From Hydra vulgaris (lineage: Eukaryota; Cnidaria; Hydrozoa; Anthoathecata; Hydridae), in assembly GCF_038396675.1 (NCBI RefSeq), contig NC_088924.1, positions 33,555,001-33,619,000 on the forward strand: a stretch of 64,000 bases of DNA, written 5' to 3'. Shown here in pieces: positions 1 to 10,551 of this stretch (the stretch's first letter is position 1; each line of letters begins with the position of its first letter). Under the pieces are notes generated by a model. The model saw nothing but the letters and a program-made list of their open reading frames with translations. It ran no database searches and was not told the DNA's origin. A program made the position numbers and the translations under genes.

Positions 1-213
1 TGTTCTCTACTGTATTTCTTATTGTGACCTCTGTGTGATTTTGAGAAAGTTTGCTTACTTTTTCAATTTTATTGAAAATTTTAAATACTTGAATAAGATC
101 TCTTTTTTGTCTTCTTTTTGACAATATTGTTAAATTGTGTCTGTAAACGGTATTGGTACTGCAGACTTCTAATGTTCTTTACCATCCTTGTCATTCTGAG
201 CTCTACTTTTTAC

Positions 214-296
214 AGGGATCCATTCAAGGGCCATTCAAAAATTTGAATGGCCCTAGAATGGATCCCTGTGGATCCATTCTAGGGCCATTCAAATTT
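214..296. repeat. Triple inverted repeat (cruciform-like)
   Basis: The motif GGATCCATTC-(A/T)AGGGCCATTCAAA occurs at 214-238, as its reverse complement at 242-267, and again in forward orientation at 270-296. Any two adjacent copies can pair into a near-perfect hairpin. It could be the remains of a foldback element. No coding sequence is seen here. Confidence 0.7.
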
Positions 297-808
297 TTTT
301 TTTCTTTTCATTTATTTAGCCGTACAAATATTTACAAGTTCCGTGTTTTATAATATATATAAAAATGGCAAGGACAAAAAGAAGACAGGTTTGCCTTATC
401 ACCAAGTCTCTTGTTTTTTCTAGACATTTATATAAATACGCTATAACTAAAATTAAAAATTAAAAATAAGAGAAAAAGGCAAAATTTTTCAAAGAAGTTT
501 ATAAAAAATGCAAAATAGTGTAGGAGAGTCTTTCGAAGTTATTTTTAATAAAAGTTAAGGAAGTAATTTAATCTCAATAACATGAAGGTTAACTTACGGT
601 CATGCAATGCTATATAATTCAAATTATAAAGTTATTCATTAAAATAAAATTTTAAAAATTCATTCAAGAAAACAAAAACCAACAGCAACAAAAAAAAAAA
701 AAAAAAGAAAGAAAACATGAAAACGTAAAAGTTAATTTACAATCAGAAGGTACTACATAATGAATGAAAAAATGAAAACGTAAAAGTTAATTTACAATCA
801 GAAGGTAC

Positions 809-950
<142 letters not shown>

Positions 951-1006
951 CAAACAAAGTATGCACTAATAGATAATTTTCAAATATAATATTTTTATAG
1001 ATAGAT

Positions 1007-2112
1007 TTAAAAATAATTCTCTGTTTGTTCATTATTTAAAAGTAATAGTTTTAGCTTTTGTTTAAACTGTTCAAGAGTTGTAAGTGTTTTAATATCATTA
1101 AGAATTATCTTATTCCATACATTAGGTCCTCTAATAGCTATTGAGAACTTGTTGGACTCATATATAGATTTTGGTTGAACAAAGTTGTTACTTGAATATT
1201 TGGTCATGTATTTGTGTTCAATTTTATTAAATAATGGTTTGAAGATATTTGGTATTGTATTATTATTATTAGTTTTATACATAAAAATTAGCAGATGATA
1301 TATATTTATTTGGTACAAATTTAATATTTCTAGCTTGTTAAACAATGGTCTAGAATGTGAGAGGCGGTGTGCATTTGATAATAATCTAATTGCATGTTTT
1401 TGTTTGTTATATAGCTTTTTTGTTTTCGTTTTATTGGTGCTGCACCAAGCAATCTTTGCATAATTAAGAAAGGAATGAATAAATGAGTAATATATATATT
1501 TCAAACATGATTGATCTAAGTATGGTTTTGCTTTATAGAGTAATTCGATATTTTTAGAAATTTTATTTTCAATCATGTTTATGTGGTCTTTGCAATTTAT
1601 GTTTTCATCTAGTATTACACCTAGAAATTTCATTGAACATTCTCTTTTTACGATGTATTCTCCAATAATAAGTTTTGGAAGTGCAAGAGGGATTTTATCT
1701 TTTTTATGGAGGCGATGAAAAATGGTATAATTAGTTTTAGTTAAATTAATTGTAAGTTTATTCGTATTTAACCATTCGGTTAGTTTTAGATGTTCAATGT
1801 TGACCGTTTTAAATAATATTGTTGTATCACTGTGAGAATAAAATAAATTTGTGTCATCAGCAAATAAGATAGAATCTAGAATATTAGAAGCTTTGCTTAA
1901 ATCATTAATATAGATTAAAAATAAAAGTGGTCCTAATATAGATCCTTGAGGAACGCCGCAAGTAATTGACATATTGTTAGTTTTTTCATAGCCGAATGTA
2001 TTGAAAATATATTATTTTTAATTAGATAAGTAACTTTTGAACCAAGCTATGTTTATATTTTTGATTCCGTAGTTTTCTAATTTTTTAATTAAAATACTAT
2101 GATCAACAATTT
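1007..2112 (-). pseudogene. LINE reverse transcriptase fragment, 5'-truncated
   Basis: The minus strand encodes the C-terminal half of a non-LTR retrotransposon reverse transcriptase. A continuous frame (1007-1972) begins just before GVPQGS, a core RT motif, and holds the catalytic FADD about 35 residues later, followed by thumb and connector sequence and the GPxxWN motif usual near the C-terminus of CR1/jockey-type LINE proteins. The same frame can be followed upstream to about 2112 (VDHSILIKKLE, WFKSYLSN) through two in-frame stops. The endonuclease and N-terminal RT are missing, as expected for 5' truncation during target-primed insertion. A related but more decayed copy lies at 44512-45670. 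The exact LINE clade is uncertain. Confidence 0.88.
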
Positions 2113-2371
2113 ATGTTATGCAAACTTTGTTTCTTATTTTTGTTTACGTATTTTAGATACAATATCTTTACTAATTAATGTTTGTAGTTCTATTGTGGGA
2201 AGCTTTTTTCACTTGATGACAATTGCATGGTTTATAAATTAAATTATGATTGTTTGTTAATAAATTTATACGGCTTTTAAAATCAATTTTTAAGATTATA
2301 ATTCAATATAAATTTTAGCATTTTTTAGTCACGCTTTAAAAGAGTGAAGTTTTCGGCATTTATTAATAAAG

Positions 2372-2388
2372 GTATGTATGTATGTATG

Positions 2389-2422
<34 letters not shown>

Positions 2423-2570
2423 TGTATGTATGTATGTATGTATGTATGTATGTATGTATGTATGTATGTATGTATGTATGTATGTATGTATGTATGTATG
2501 TATGTATGTATGTATGTATGTATGTATGTATGTATGTATGTATGTATGTATGCATGTATGTATGTATGTT
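2372..2570. repeat. (ATGT)n microsatellite
   Basis: About 200 bp of near-perfect GTAT tetranucleotide repeat with rare variant units. Its Met-Tyr-Val-Cys reading frames on + and His-Thr-Tyr-Ile frames on - are artefacts of the repeat. Confidence 0.95.
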
Positions 2571-2641
2571 TTTTTGAGACTTATTTAAAAAAATTAACTG
2601 CGAGTAAAAGTATTTTTTTTAAACCTGATTTAATAATTTAA

Positions 2642-5600
2642 AAATTGTAGAACCACGTTAAACTTAAAAGTGGTTTTGTAGTAAAGATTTTGCAGAAAAA
2701 AATCCTTTATTTCAGAATTAAATTTGCTAATTCCTGAAAAAAGTTATAGAAAAAGATTGAACTTTAAAACGTATGAACTTTAAAAACTGAAATAAATTCT
2801 AAAAGATTGTAAAAAAATTGTAAAAAAAAGATGTAATAAAATATTAAAAATTTTTTTTTTACTAAAGAAATTATTTAGTTCATTTAAGTGTCTCATTTAA
2901 CATGACTAAACTAGTATTCGTAAAAAGTGAACCTGATGAGAAATTTACAGTTAAACTATAACTCGGTTGTTATTTATTGTGACACGTATAGAACAACAAT
3001 TGGTTCTCGGATTTAATAAAAATCTTAGGATAATCTATGGATGGCAATAGTAATATAGAACTCTATTTTTTTTTTTTTGCATTTTAAAGGTTTTATATAC
3101 ATTTAAAGACTAATTAAAATTAAATATTATTTCAATGCAAGTTTATAACTTTTTTTTTTTTTTTTTTTTTTGTTTCTCCTAATTTTACAATCTTTAAAGC
3201 TTTCCAAACATTCCTTTACACCATTTCAATTACTTTTTTTAATGTTTCAATTATTTTTATTTAACATTTTAATTTTTTTATTGAACGTTTCAATTATTAT
3301 AATTTGAAAAAATGTTTTAAATGAAGCCTTTTGAAAAAGAAGCATTTGAAATAAGAAGCCTATGAAAAGATGCATTAGAAATTCAATTTATTTGAAAGGT
3401 TTTGATGTATACGAAAAGGTGATAATAATGCGCTTTATCAATCTGTGAAAATGACGTAATATTTAATTCTGCCAGCCCTTATAGTGATATGAGCAAAAAA
3501 AAAAAAAAATTATACAATTGGGTTGCCAATCCAATCAAGTTTAAAATCAATATTGTTTTGTTTACATAATTTTTTGATTCATTCGAAATAAATGATTTTT
3601 TGTCAACAAAATTTTTTAAATAATTCATCATCATGATGCAGTTATTTAAAAATTCAAAATTACATTAATTTTAACAAATATTTCTTACTAACTTTAAACT
3701 CTTTAAAAATATTTCTTTTAGTTTTTATTATATTTCTTTTACTCTATTATAACTTTTAATCTTATTTAAGGTTGGGCTAAGATTTTTTTTATCAACCAGG
3801 CGATCCTACAATGCAACGCGTTTTTATTAATTTTTTTTTTTTATCAATTTTTATTTATTGGAAATTAGGAGTAGGTGCGATTCTAGTTAAAAAAAAAAGG
3901 AAATGCTTTTTTAAGGATTTCAAAAAAGGTCCTCAAAAGTAAAAATCTGCCAACTGAAATGTGTCAAATGCCGACTAGCTGGTTATAATCCTCAAATAAC
4001 CGACTATAAGTACCCCCTCCCCTCAATTATTCCCTCTCCCATTCCATCACACACACACCCTTAAAACCATCCCTGATTGGGAGAAAACTTTGCTTTCTTT
4101 TTTGCTTTTTTAAGATAAACTTTCAAAACAATAAAATTTTAAAACAGTTAAAAAAATCATTTAAAATATTTAAAAATAACATATTAAAGTAGCACAAGTA
4201 AAAATAAAAAAATTTCAAAATATTTTAAAGATGACTGATGATGATTAAAGGTGGCTAAATCTTTTACAAATGCTCATTATATTACTATATATGAGATAAT
4301 ATAAATTGAGAAATTTAGTTAAATTTGCTTTAACAGATAGGCGAATATACAAAAAAAACCTAAGGGGTTAGTTCTAGCAGAAATTGTTTATAATGCTTGT
4401 TTCAAAAAACAGCGAAGATGTTGAAAAAAAGTATAACTATTTAAACTGATATGCTGCAATTGGTTGTTATATTCTTATTGTTGCAAATACTTTTATTTGT
4501 AATTTTGTACACCTGACGTGAACAAACGCGTTCGTTTATAAACTCAAAAAAAGCACGCAAATTTCAAGCTCTGTTTGAGATTTAACTTGGAATTGAGTTT
4601 TCTTTATTTTATGTTTACTGCATTGAAAACTGTATGCTACGTTTAGTTGTGTATTTAAGATTTAGTTGTATGTTGGCTGTGCCAACTTGGTGCAAATAAA
4701 AATTTAGTTGCACCTTTTTTATCACTGCGCATAAATTGTTTGTTCGCTTAAAATTTCGATAATATTTTGTTTTTGATTCATTTTGAAGATCATCATATAA
4801 AAATTATATAATATTTGTGTAATTTTTTTATTCATTCAAGTAAGTTTTATATGCTAAATGATTTTTTAGATTCTTTGTTTTTTGTTATTATGTTTTATTT
4901 TGATTTACTTTTTATTTAAATTTCTTTTTTTAATTATATGATTTGGTAATCAATTGTTAATCTTGATACTATTATTAGACTCTTAATATTACCAGGATTT
5001 ATTGTTCATTTGATAAAGAGTACGATTTGTATTTGGAGTATATATCCTATATAAATTGTTTTCACAGAATTCAGAAATTTATTAGTTGTATTATTGGAAA
5101 TTTCTTCATGTTGAAATCAATTTGAAGTATTTACTATCAATCAAAAAGAAAACCTTCCTAAAGCTTTTAAAATATTTTCTGATAAAAAATTGAAAAATCT
5201 TACTGCTTATGAAAGTTCATATATAAGCAATTGTAGACAATCTTTTAATTTTTGAATTTTATTGTTTTATAAAACAGAAGTTGATACTACTAACCCAAAG
5301 ATAAGTTAAAATTATTTAATTTGCACTTTAAAATTGTTTTTTTCTAAAGATATCTACTAAAGTTTTTAGGTATTTACTGAAATATAGTCTTTAATTTATG
5401 TTTATATAGTCTTTAAATTATGTTTAGCATATTAGACCTTTAAATTATGCTCAGCATATCATCTAGATTAAAAATTGAATAAAAAATAAATAAATTGTAA
5501 GATAAAAAGATTTTTTTTGCTTAAGCACAGCTGTTTTAATGTAGACTTATTTTATAAAAGTGTTCATTAAGTGGGGTGTCACTAAAACTGATTTAAGTAT

Positions 5601-6829
5601 AAAAATATTTTCGATTTTGTTTTGAAATTTTTTATCTTACAGGCATTTCCATTTCTGTGCTTGATTTTTTATTTTTCTTTATTTTAGCAATTAAAAGCTG
5701 GAACTTAAAGCAATATGCATACTATTATGATTTTCTTCAAAAACATTTATAACAAAAATATTATTATCATATTTTAGGCTACCTTAATAAATTAAATATA
5801 TATTTTGATCTTTTTTTTTTGCGTAATAATATTGCTATACTTTGAAAATAAACATCAATTTTTAAAACACTATACTTTAGCTCGAAATAATTGATGACTG
5901 CCATTTCTCATCAAAAATATATTAAATATGAATCGTAGAAGTATAATATTGCACTTAAAATACTCACAAACAATTTATTTTCTTAAAAATATCTACATGA
6001 AATTAACAAATTCGCAACTTCTATGCATGACTTCTGTGCATGATCATTCTTGAATTGCATTTAAATGATTGCTGTGACTCTATGATATATAGTGCAATCA
6101 TGTAACTCTCTAGAAAGTTTTACTAATGTTTAAAATATTATTTAGAAAAATATATATAATGCTGAAACTTAAATTTTCTGAGGAATTAAAGTTTATTTAT
6201 CTAAAATTTGAGTTTTTCTGCTCTGTGTGTGATTCTGCTTCAAATTTAATTTATTCTTTGTTAACATTGCTCATGTATACCATTTTTTGTTTACAAAATA
6301 TTTATTTAGCTTAGAATTAAATGAGAGCAAGTTGGAGATCTTCAGTTTTATTATTATGAAAATAATAGGCAAAACATATACGAGTTTCCGCGCGTGATTT
6401 TTTGGAAATAATATAAAATTTACTTTCAATTAAACCCCGTTTAATTTTTGAGTAAACACATTGAACTTTATTGAATAAACTTTAACTTTAATTGAATAAA
6501 TTTTAACATAAATTTAACTTAGTTTAATAAAAATAAAATATCAATAATATATTTTCAATATTTATTATCTAATGTTAACTCTGGCCAAATTTAAAGCATA
6601 AAAAATTACTTTACTGAAACCTATTGTAAACGGAAATAGGAAAAGTTATAATAATCTTAAAAGTTTGTGTTTTAAAAACACAAACTTTTAAGATTATTAA
6701 TAAATTGTGAAATACTTCAGATATTTTAGTTCTTTAAAAAGATGTTCACAATGCTGATAAAATTTATTGCATAAAAAAATAAAATTAAGGATTGATTTTA
6801 GAATAATTAAACCAAACAATAAAATACTA
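2642..6829. other. AT-rich intergenic region, no gene seen
   Basis: About 4.2 kb of A/T homopolymer runs and stop-rich frames. I found no conserved protein motif, terminal inverted repeat or RNA-like fold apart from the palindrome at 6650-6698. Short open frames, such as one at 6126-6314, have no recognisable content. Old decayed repeats are probable but not identifiable by eye. Confidence 0.6.
6650..6698. repeat. Perfect hairpin palindrome
   Basis: AATAATCTTAAAAGTTTGTG is followed after a short A/T loop by its reverse complement. The arms are about 23 bp and essentially perfect. Confidence 0.75.
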
Positions 6830-6997
6830 GCGAGTCAGGCTATAAGATAGTCAATATAGCAACACTCCGTTGCGAGTCAGGCTATTTGTCAGTCGATGTA
6901 GCAGCACTCTGTTGCAAGTCAAGCTATTTGTCAGTTGATGTAGCAGCACTTTGTTGCGAGTCAGGCTATAAGATAGTCAATGTAGCAACACTCTGTG
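6830..6997. repeat. 42-bp minisatellite, four units
   Basis: Four consecutive 42-bp units beginning GC(G/A)AGTCA(G/A)GCTAT. Units 1 and 4 share AAGATAGTCAAT in the middle; units 2 and 3 share TTGTCAGT(C/T)GATG, giving an A-B-B-A order. Each unit contains GTAGCA(G/A)CACT near its end (ATAGCA in unit 1). It has no coding potential. Confidence 0.85.
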
Positions 6998-7121
6998 CAT
7001 GATTTACAGTAAAAAAAATAGAAATAAAAACATTTTATTAAAAAAAATAAAAGCAAAAACATTGTTTATATTATTAAAAACATTAAGAATGTTTTAAAAA
7101 CATTCTGAATGTTTTTAAAAA

Positions 7122-7310
7122 TATTCTAGTCAATTAAATTTGCGTTTTTGCGGTTTTTCAAAAAAATGATTAATTTGTAATTAAATTAATGGTTTTAACT
7201 TTCTGACAACACGCAAATGTTGGACAAAAGTCAAAATGCAGCAATCTATAGAACTATATATATATATATATATATACATACATACATACATACATACATA
7301 CATACATACA

Positions 7311-7344
<34 letters not shown>

Positions 7345-7352
7345 CATACATA
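7122..7352. repeat. Dispersed repeat copy 1 with microsatellite tail
   Basis: The sequence from 7122 (GTCAATTAAATTTGCGTTTTT) to the (TA)n/(CATA)n tract at about 7255-7352 is repeated in the same orientation at 17101-17378. Both copies end in AATCTATAGAACTATATATA and then microsatellite. This looks like the 3' part of a dispersed, tailed element. No protein is encoded. Confidence 0.65.
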
Positions 7353-7744
7353 CATATATAGAGAGTTCCTACAGTTAAGCAGCCTAAAATAGTTCTATTT
7401 TTTGAGCTCTCTTTCATAGAGATTTTAAAAATATCATAAAATATTTATTGCAATTATTATTTTGAATATTTTAATAAATATAATAACTATTATTGTTATA
7501 AATATACAAAGAATCATAAATAGTTGTTATTATCATTTACTTTTTTTTTTTTTTAAATGCATTTGTAAACCCTTCTCTGTTTTTTTAAAAACAAAAAATT
7601 AAATTGTTTTAGACTGCTTAACTGTAGTATTTTGCAGAACAATAACAATAAATATTCCCAATATCGCAAAAAGGCAGTAAAAAATATATTCCTGGCTGAG
7701 AAAATAAAGCATAACCACCTTAGAGTCATAATAACCTTAGAGAG

Positions 7745-8300
7745 AAAAAAGAGAAACTGGATACAAGCTAGGGTCAGAAACAAGACACAAATCTAGGAGT
7801 GAAGGTAAATGATTAGGGCTTTCAGGAAGAATCATGTTCTATCTGAGTAGGAGATTAAGAAGTGTAGAAGTTATAGGCTTTAATGCCAGCAGGGTCAGTG
7901 GAATTAAAGTCGAGCCATTTAGTGAGGTAACCATTAAAGTCTCCAATAACAACAATATTGGTAGAGGGGTAAAGAGAAAGGACATGGTCAGGTGAGTGCA
8001 AGGAGGTGCTAGGTGGAAGCACTTAAAAGAATGGTCAAAGGATTCAAACCTGATTTCACAACAAATAGGTGAGTTGATGCATATATATACCCCTAAGGCA
8101 AGCATGTGGCTATTGGAGTCTTTGTGATTCAAAGGATATTACCCATCAACACTGAGATTTGAAATTTAGCGGAATTCCAATTAGTCTCATTAAGAGCAAG
8201 CAAGTCTAGTGAATTTTGCAAGAGGTAAGATTCAACTGATGGAAGGTTGCTTCATCGACCACGAATATTAGAAAAAAGATATTTTAAAACAGTTAGGTGA
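7745..8300 (-). pseudogene. LINE endonuclease-domain fragment (minus copy)
   Basis: The minus strand encodes a decayed APE-type endonuclease of a non-LTR retrotransposon. Recognisable blocks in order are NIRG, LLALNETN (catalytic-Glu block), KDSNSHMLALGVYI, FHLAPP and IVVIGDFNG (catalytic D-F-N block). Several frameshifts and stops separate them, and similarity ends near 7745. The same family is present on the + strand at 8811-9345 and 61640-63537. The sequence from 8300 to 8772 is probably the 5' part of this copy but carries no recognisable protein. It is not functional. Confidence 0.75.
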
Positions 8301-8772
8301 TGGGGATGGTTTTTTATGCTTAATATTTTGATTTACTTTTGGCATATTTAAGTTTGAAGAGAACTTGACTCATTCATAGATCGAGCACAGTCTCCTAAGC
8401 AATGAGCTATATAATTTTCTCACTCCTGTTAATTAACCCTAAGTCATAACATAGGGCTGCTTATTTAGCCTCGACAATGTGCACCAAAACCATTAACACC
8501 ATTCATAGACAACATAGCAGTGTTGTCTATGGATACTCTAATATTTAGCAGCTGTTGATGGAATCAATCTCTCTGAGAGCTATCATAGAGTTTAGAACCC
8601 TTACTACTAGCTCATCTCAGAACCATTAAACTGAGTTGTAGAGCTGAAGCCTCATTAGGAGATAACAGAAAGAGTTGAATAGGCACTATCAAGGAAGCGC
8701 AAGCAAAAAGCTATGAGTAGAGTCAAGAAGATCCAGCTGTTATCATCCTAGACAGGAAACACTAATTAATTA

Positions 8773-8828
8773 TTCGAAGACCACAGATATTAGTAAATTA
8801 TCATTTACTAATATCTGTGGTCTTCGAA
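8773..8828. repeat. Perfect palindrome joining two LINE copies
   Basis: Two 25-bp arms (8773-8797 and 8804-8828, beginning TTCGAAGACCACAGATATTA) surround a 6-bp centre. The right arm is the start of the + strand LINE fragment; the left arm is its mirror image on the minus-strand side. Confidence 0.85.
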
Positions 8829-9345
8829 GTAACTTTCTTTCTGTTGAGTCTTATCTCTTGCAAAGTTCAGCAGACCTACTTGCTCTTTGTGAGACTAATT
8901 TGAGTCAGCTGTCTCATCTTGTGATCTTGATGTTAATAATTAGTAAAGATTCCAATAGTCACATGCTTGGACTGGACATTCGTAAGAATTCACCCTTTTG
9001 TTGGGAAACTAGGTTTAAATCCACAGACAATTCTTTTATGTGTTTCATTTAACACCACTTCATTCTGTCACTTTTTTCTTTGTTCTTTGTTACTCTTTCT
9101 CATCTCAAGACTGCATTTTCAATATTATTTCTTTTCAATGTTATTTCTGATCAAATTCTTTCCAATCATATTTCTGATCAAATTGACCAAGCCCAATCTT
9201 TTTACCCTTCAACCAATATCATTGTTGTTGGTGATTTTGATGCTCATCATACTGAATGGCTTGGTTTAGTGTCAGCGACTCTGCAGGTGTTAAGACCCTC
9301 AACTTTTGCTTCTCTTAATTCTAACACAAATAGTCAACTTTCCAA
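8811..9345 (+). pseudogene. LINE endonuclease-domain fragment (plus copy)
   Basis: The + strand encodes the endonuclease start of the same LINE family as 7745-8300: GLRSNFLSVESYLLQ, LLALCETNL, KDSNSHMLGL, then in another frame a block ending DQAQSFYP and IVVGDFDAHHTEWLG. At least two frameshifts and a stop (near 9049) break it. The catalytic block reads GDFD rather than the usual GDFN. The RT domain is absent. It stands head to head with the minus copy across the palindrome at 8773-8828. Confidence 0.78.
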
Positions 9346-9564
9346 CTTGCTTTCCAGACAATTAAAACTCACAATAAAATAAGTTTATAAAATTAATTTA
9401 GGAGACACTCAAATAGTTACAATATAGTGTCAGCATCACTACTAATAGTTAACCATTTGCTTGTCATTGTTAAAATAAAAATGTTCTTGTCCCATTTTGA
9501 ATTATGTGTGTATAACTTCAATACAGGAGGGGTTTTTTTATTATGTTTTTTGAAGTTTTTTAAC

Positions 9565-9603
9565 CAATACTATAATCTGAAATTTTTTCAGATTGTAGTA
9601 TTG
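9565..9603. repeat. Short imperfect hairpin
   Basis: CAATACTATAATCTGAAA pairs with TTTCAGATTGTAGTATTG across a 4-nt loop, with one mismatch. It lies in otherwise featureless AT-rich DNA between 9346 and 10486. Confidence 0.6.
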
Positions 9604-9972
9604 TTTTATTTCTTTTTTAATGACTTTCAGTTGTTCCATACCACTGCAGGGCTTGAATTAAATGATAACGAGTTGCTATATCTCGAAATGCTTCCATTTC
9701 TTAAATTTTTAGCTTTTAAAAAATGGTAAACTCTGTTTTTATCACTAAACTTAGCTGTTTTTCAATAAAAAGTATTTATATTGATCTTAATTTAGGATAT
9801 AAAACCATATTATTAACTATTATTTTTGTTATAATTTTTTTTTATTATTATTAAAAGTTATGATTTAAACTTTAATATTTTAATTAATTTTATAAATCAT
9901 CAGATAAAACTGTAAAATAAAGCATACAATACGATGTTATATTAAAAACAACGGCAAATTTCAGCAGTCTTA

Positions 9973-10032
9973 TTTAAAATACTTGATCATCAGTAAATTC
10001 AAATGAATTTACTGATGATCAAGTATTTTAAA
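9973..10032. repeat. Perfect 60-bp palindrome
   Basis: The arms start TTTAAAATACTTGATCATCA and run about 29 bp each with almost no loop. It lies about 0.5 kb upstream of the CNOT4 start. It is probably a small foldback repeat; a regulatory role is not indicated. Confidence 0.75.
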
Positions 10033-10486
10033 TTAGACTATTGCTAAAAACTATTTTAAATAAAAGATATTGCAAAATAAGATATAAAATATTTTTATAT
10101 TAAAATCTTATTCAATATTTTCTTATAAATTAAAAACTCTTTAGCAGATATGTATACAAAATTAGACAGTGAAGTTTAAAGTTTTTTATAATCCTTAAAT
10201 GATGTTTAAACAAACAATAATTTAAAATATGTAGATTTTGACAGATTATTTTTGCAATATTAAATTTATTGTTTTGTTTTTGCATTTGATGACCAGAAAT
10301 CCAGATATCCCAATTTTTGATCACTTTATTCGAGCCTTGCACTGGTATATATTATACAAACTTTTGCATGGTTATTTTTTGTGTAGCTTTTCCCTAAAAA
10401 TTGTCAAATTAAAGCTAAAATTTTTAAAAATATTTAATAAGTTTTTTTTTTAAATTTATTACTAATAGATATTATTGTTTATCATT

Positions 10487-10508
10487 GTTCTGTTTATTTT
10501 ACATTCAG
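10487..10508 (+). promoter_or_regulatory. CNOT4: Candidate 5' splice-leader or 5'-UTR acceptor of CNOT4
   Basis: A T-rich tract ends in ACATTCAG at 10501-10508, 43 bp before the CNOT4 ATG. This is a good 3' splice site with no coding exon upstream. Hydra is known to add spliced leaders in trans (established knowledge), so this could be a trans-splice acceptor; an ordinary 5'-UTR intron would look the same. No TATA box was recognised. Confidence 0.4.
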
Positions 10509-10551
10509 CATATAAAATTGATTTATAAATTGAATTTAGATAATTTAAAAA

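Noticed and set aside
2325-2641. Met-Tyr-Val-Cys and His-Thr-Tyr-Ile repeat frames
   Set aside because: Artefacts of the (ATGT)n microsatellite with no codon bias or homologue.
6126-6314. 62-codon frame on + as a small gene
   Set aside because: AT-biased composition, no conserved motif and no supporting splice or promoter signal.
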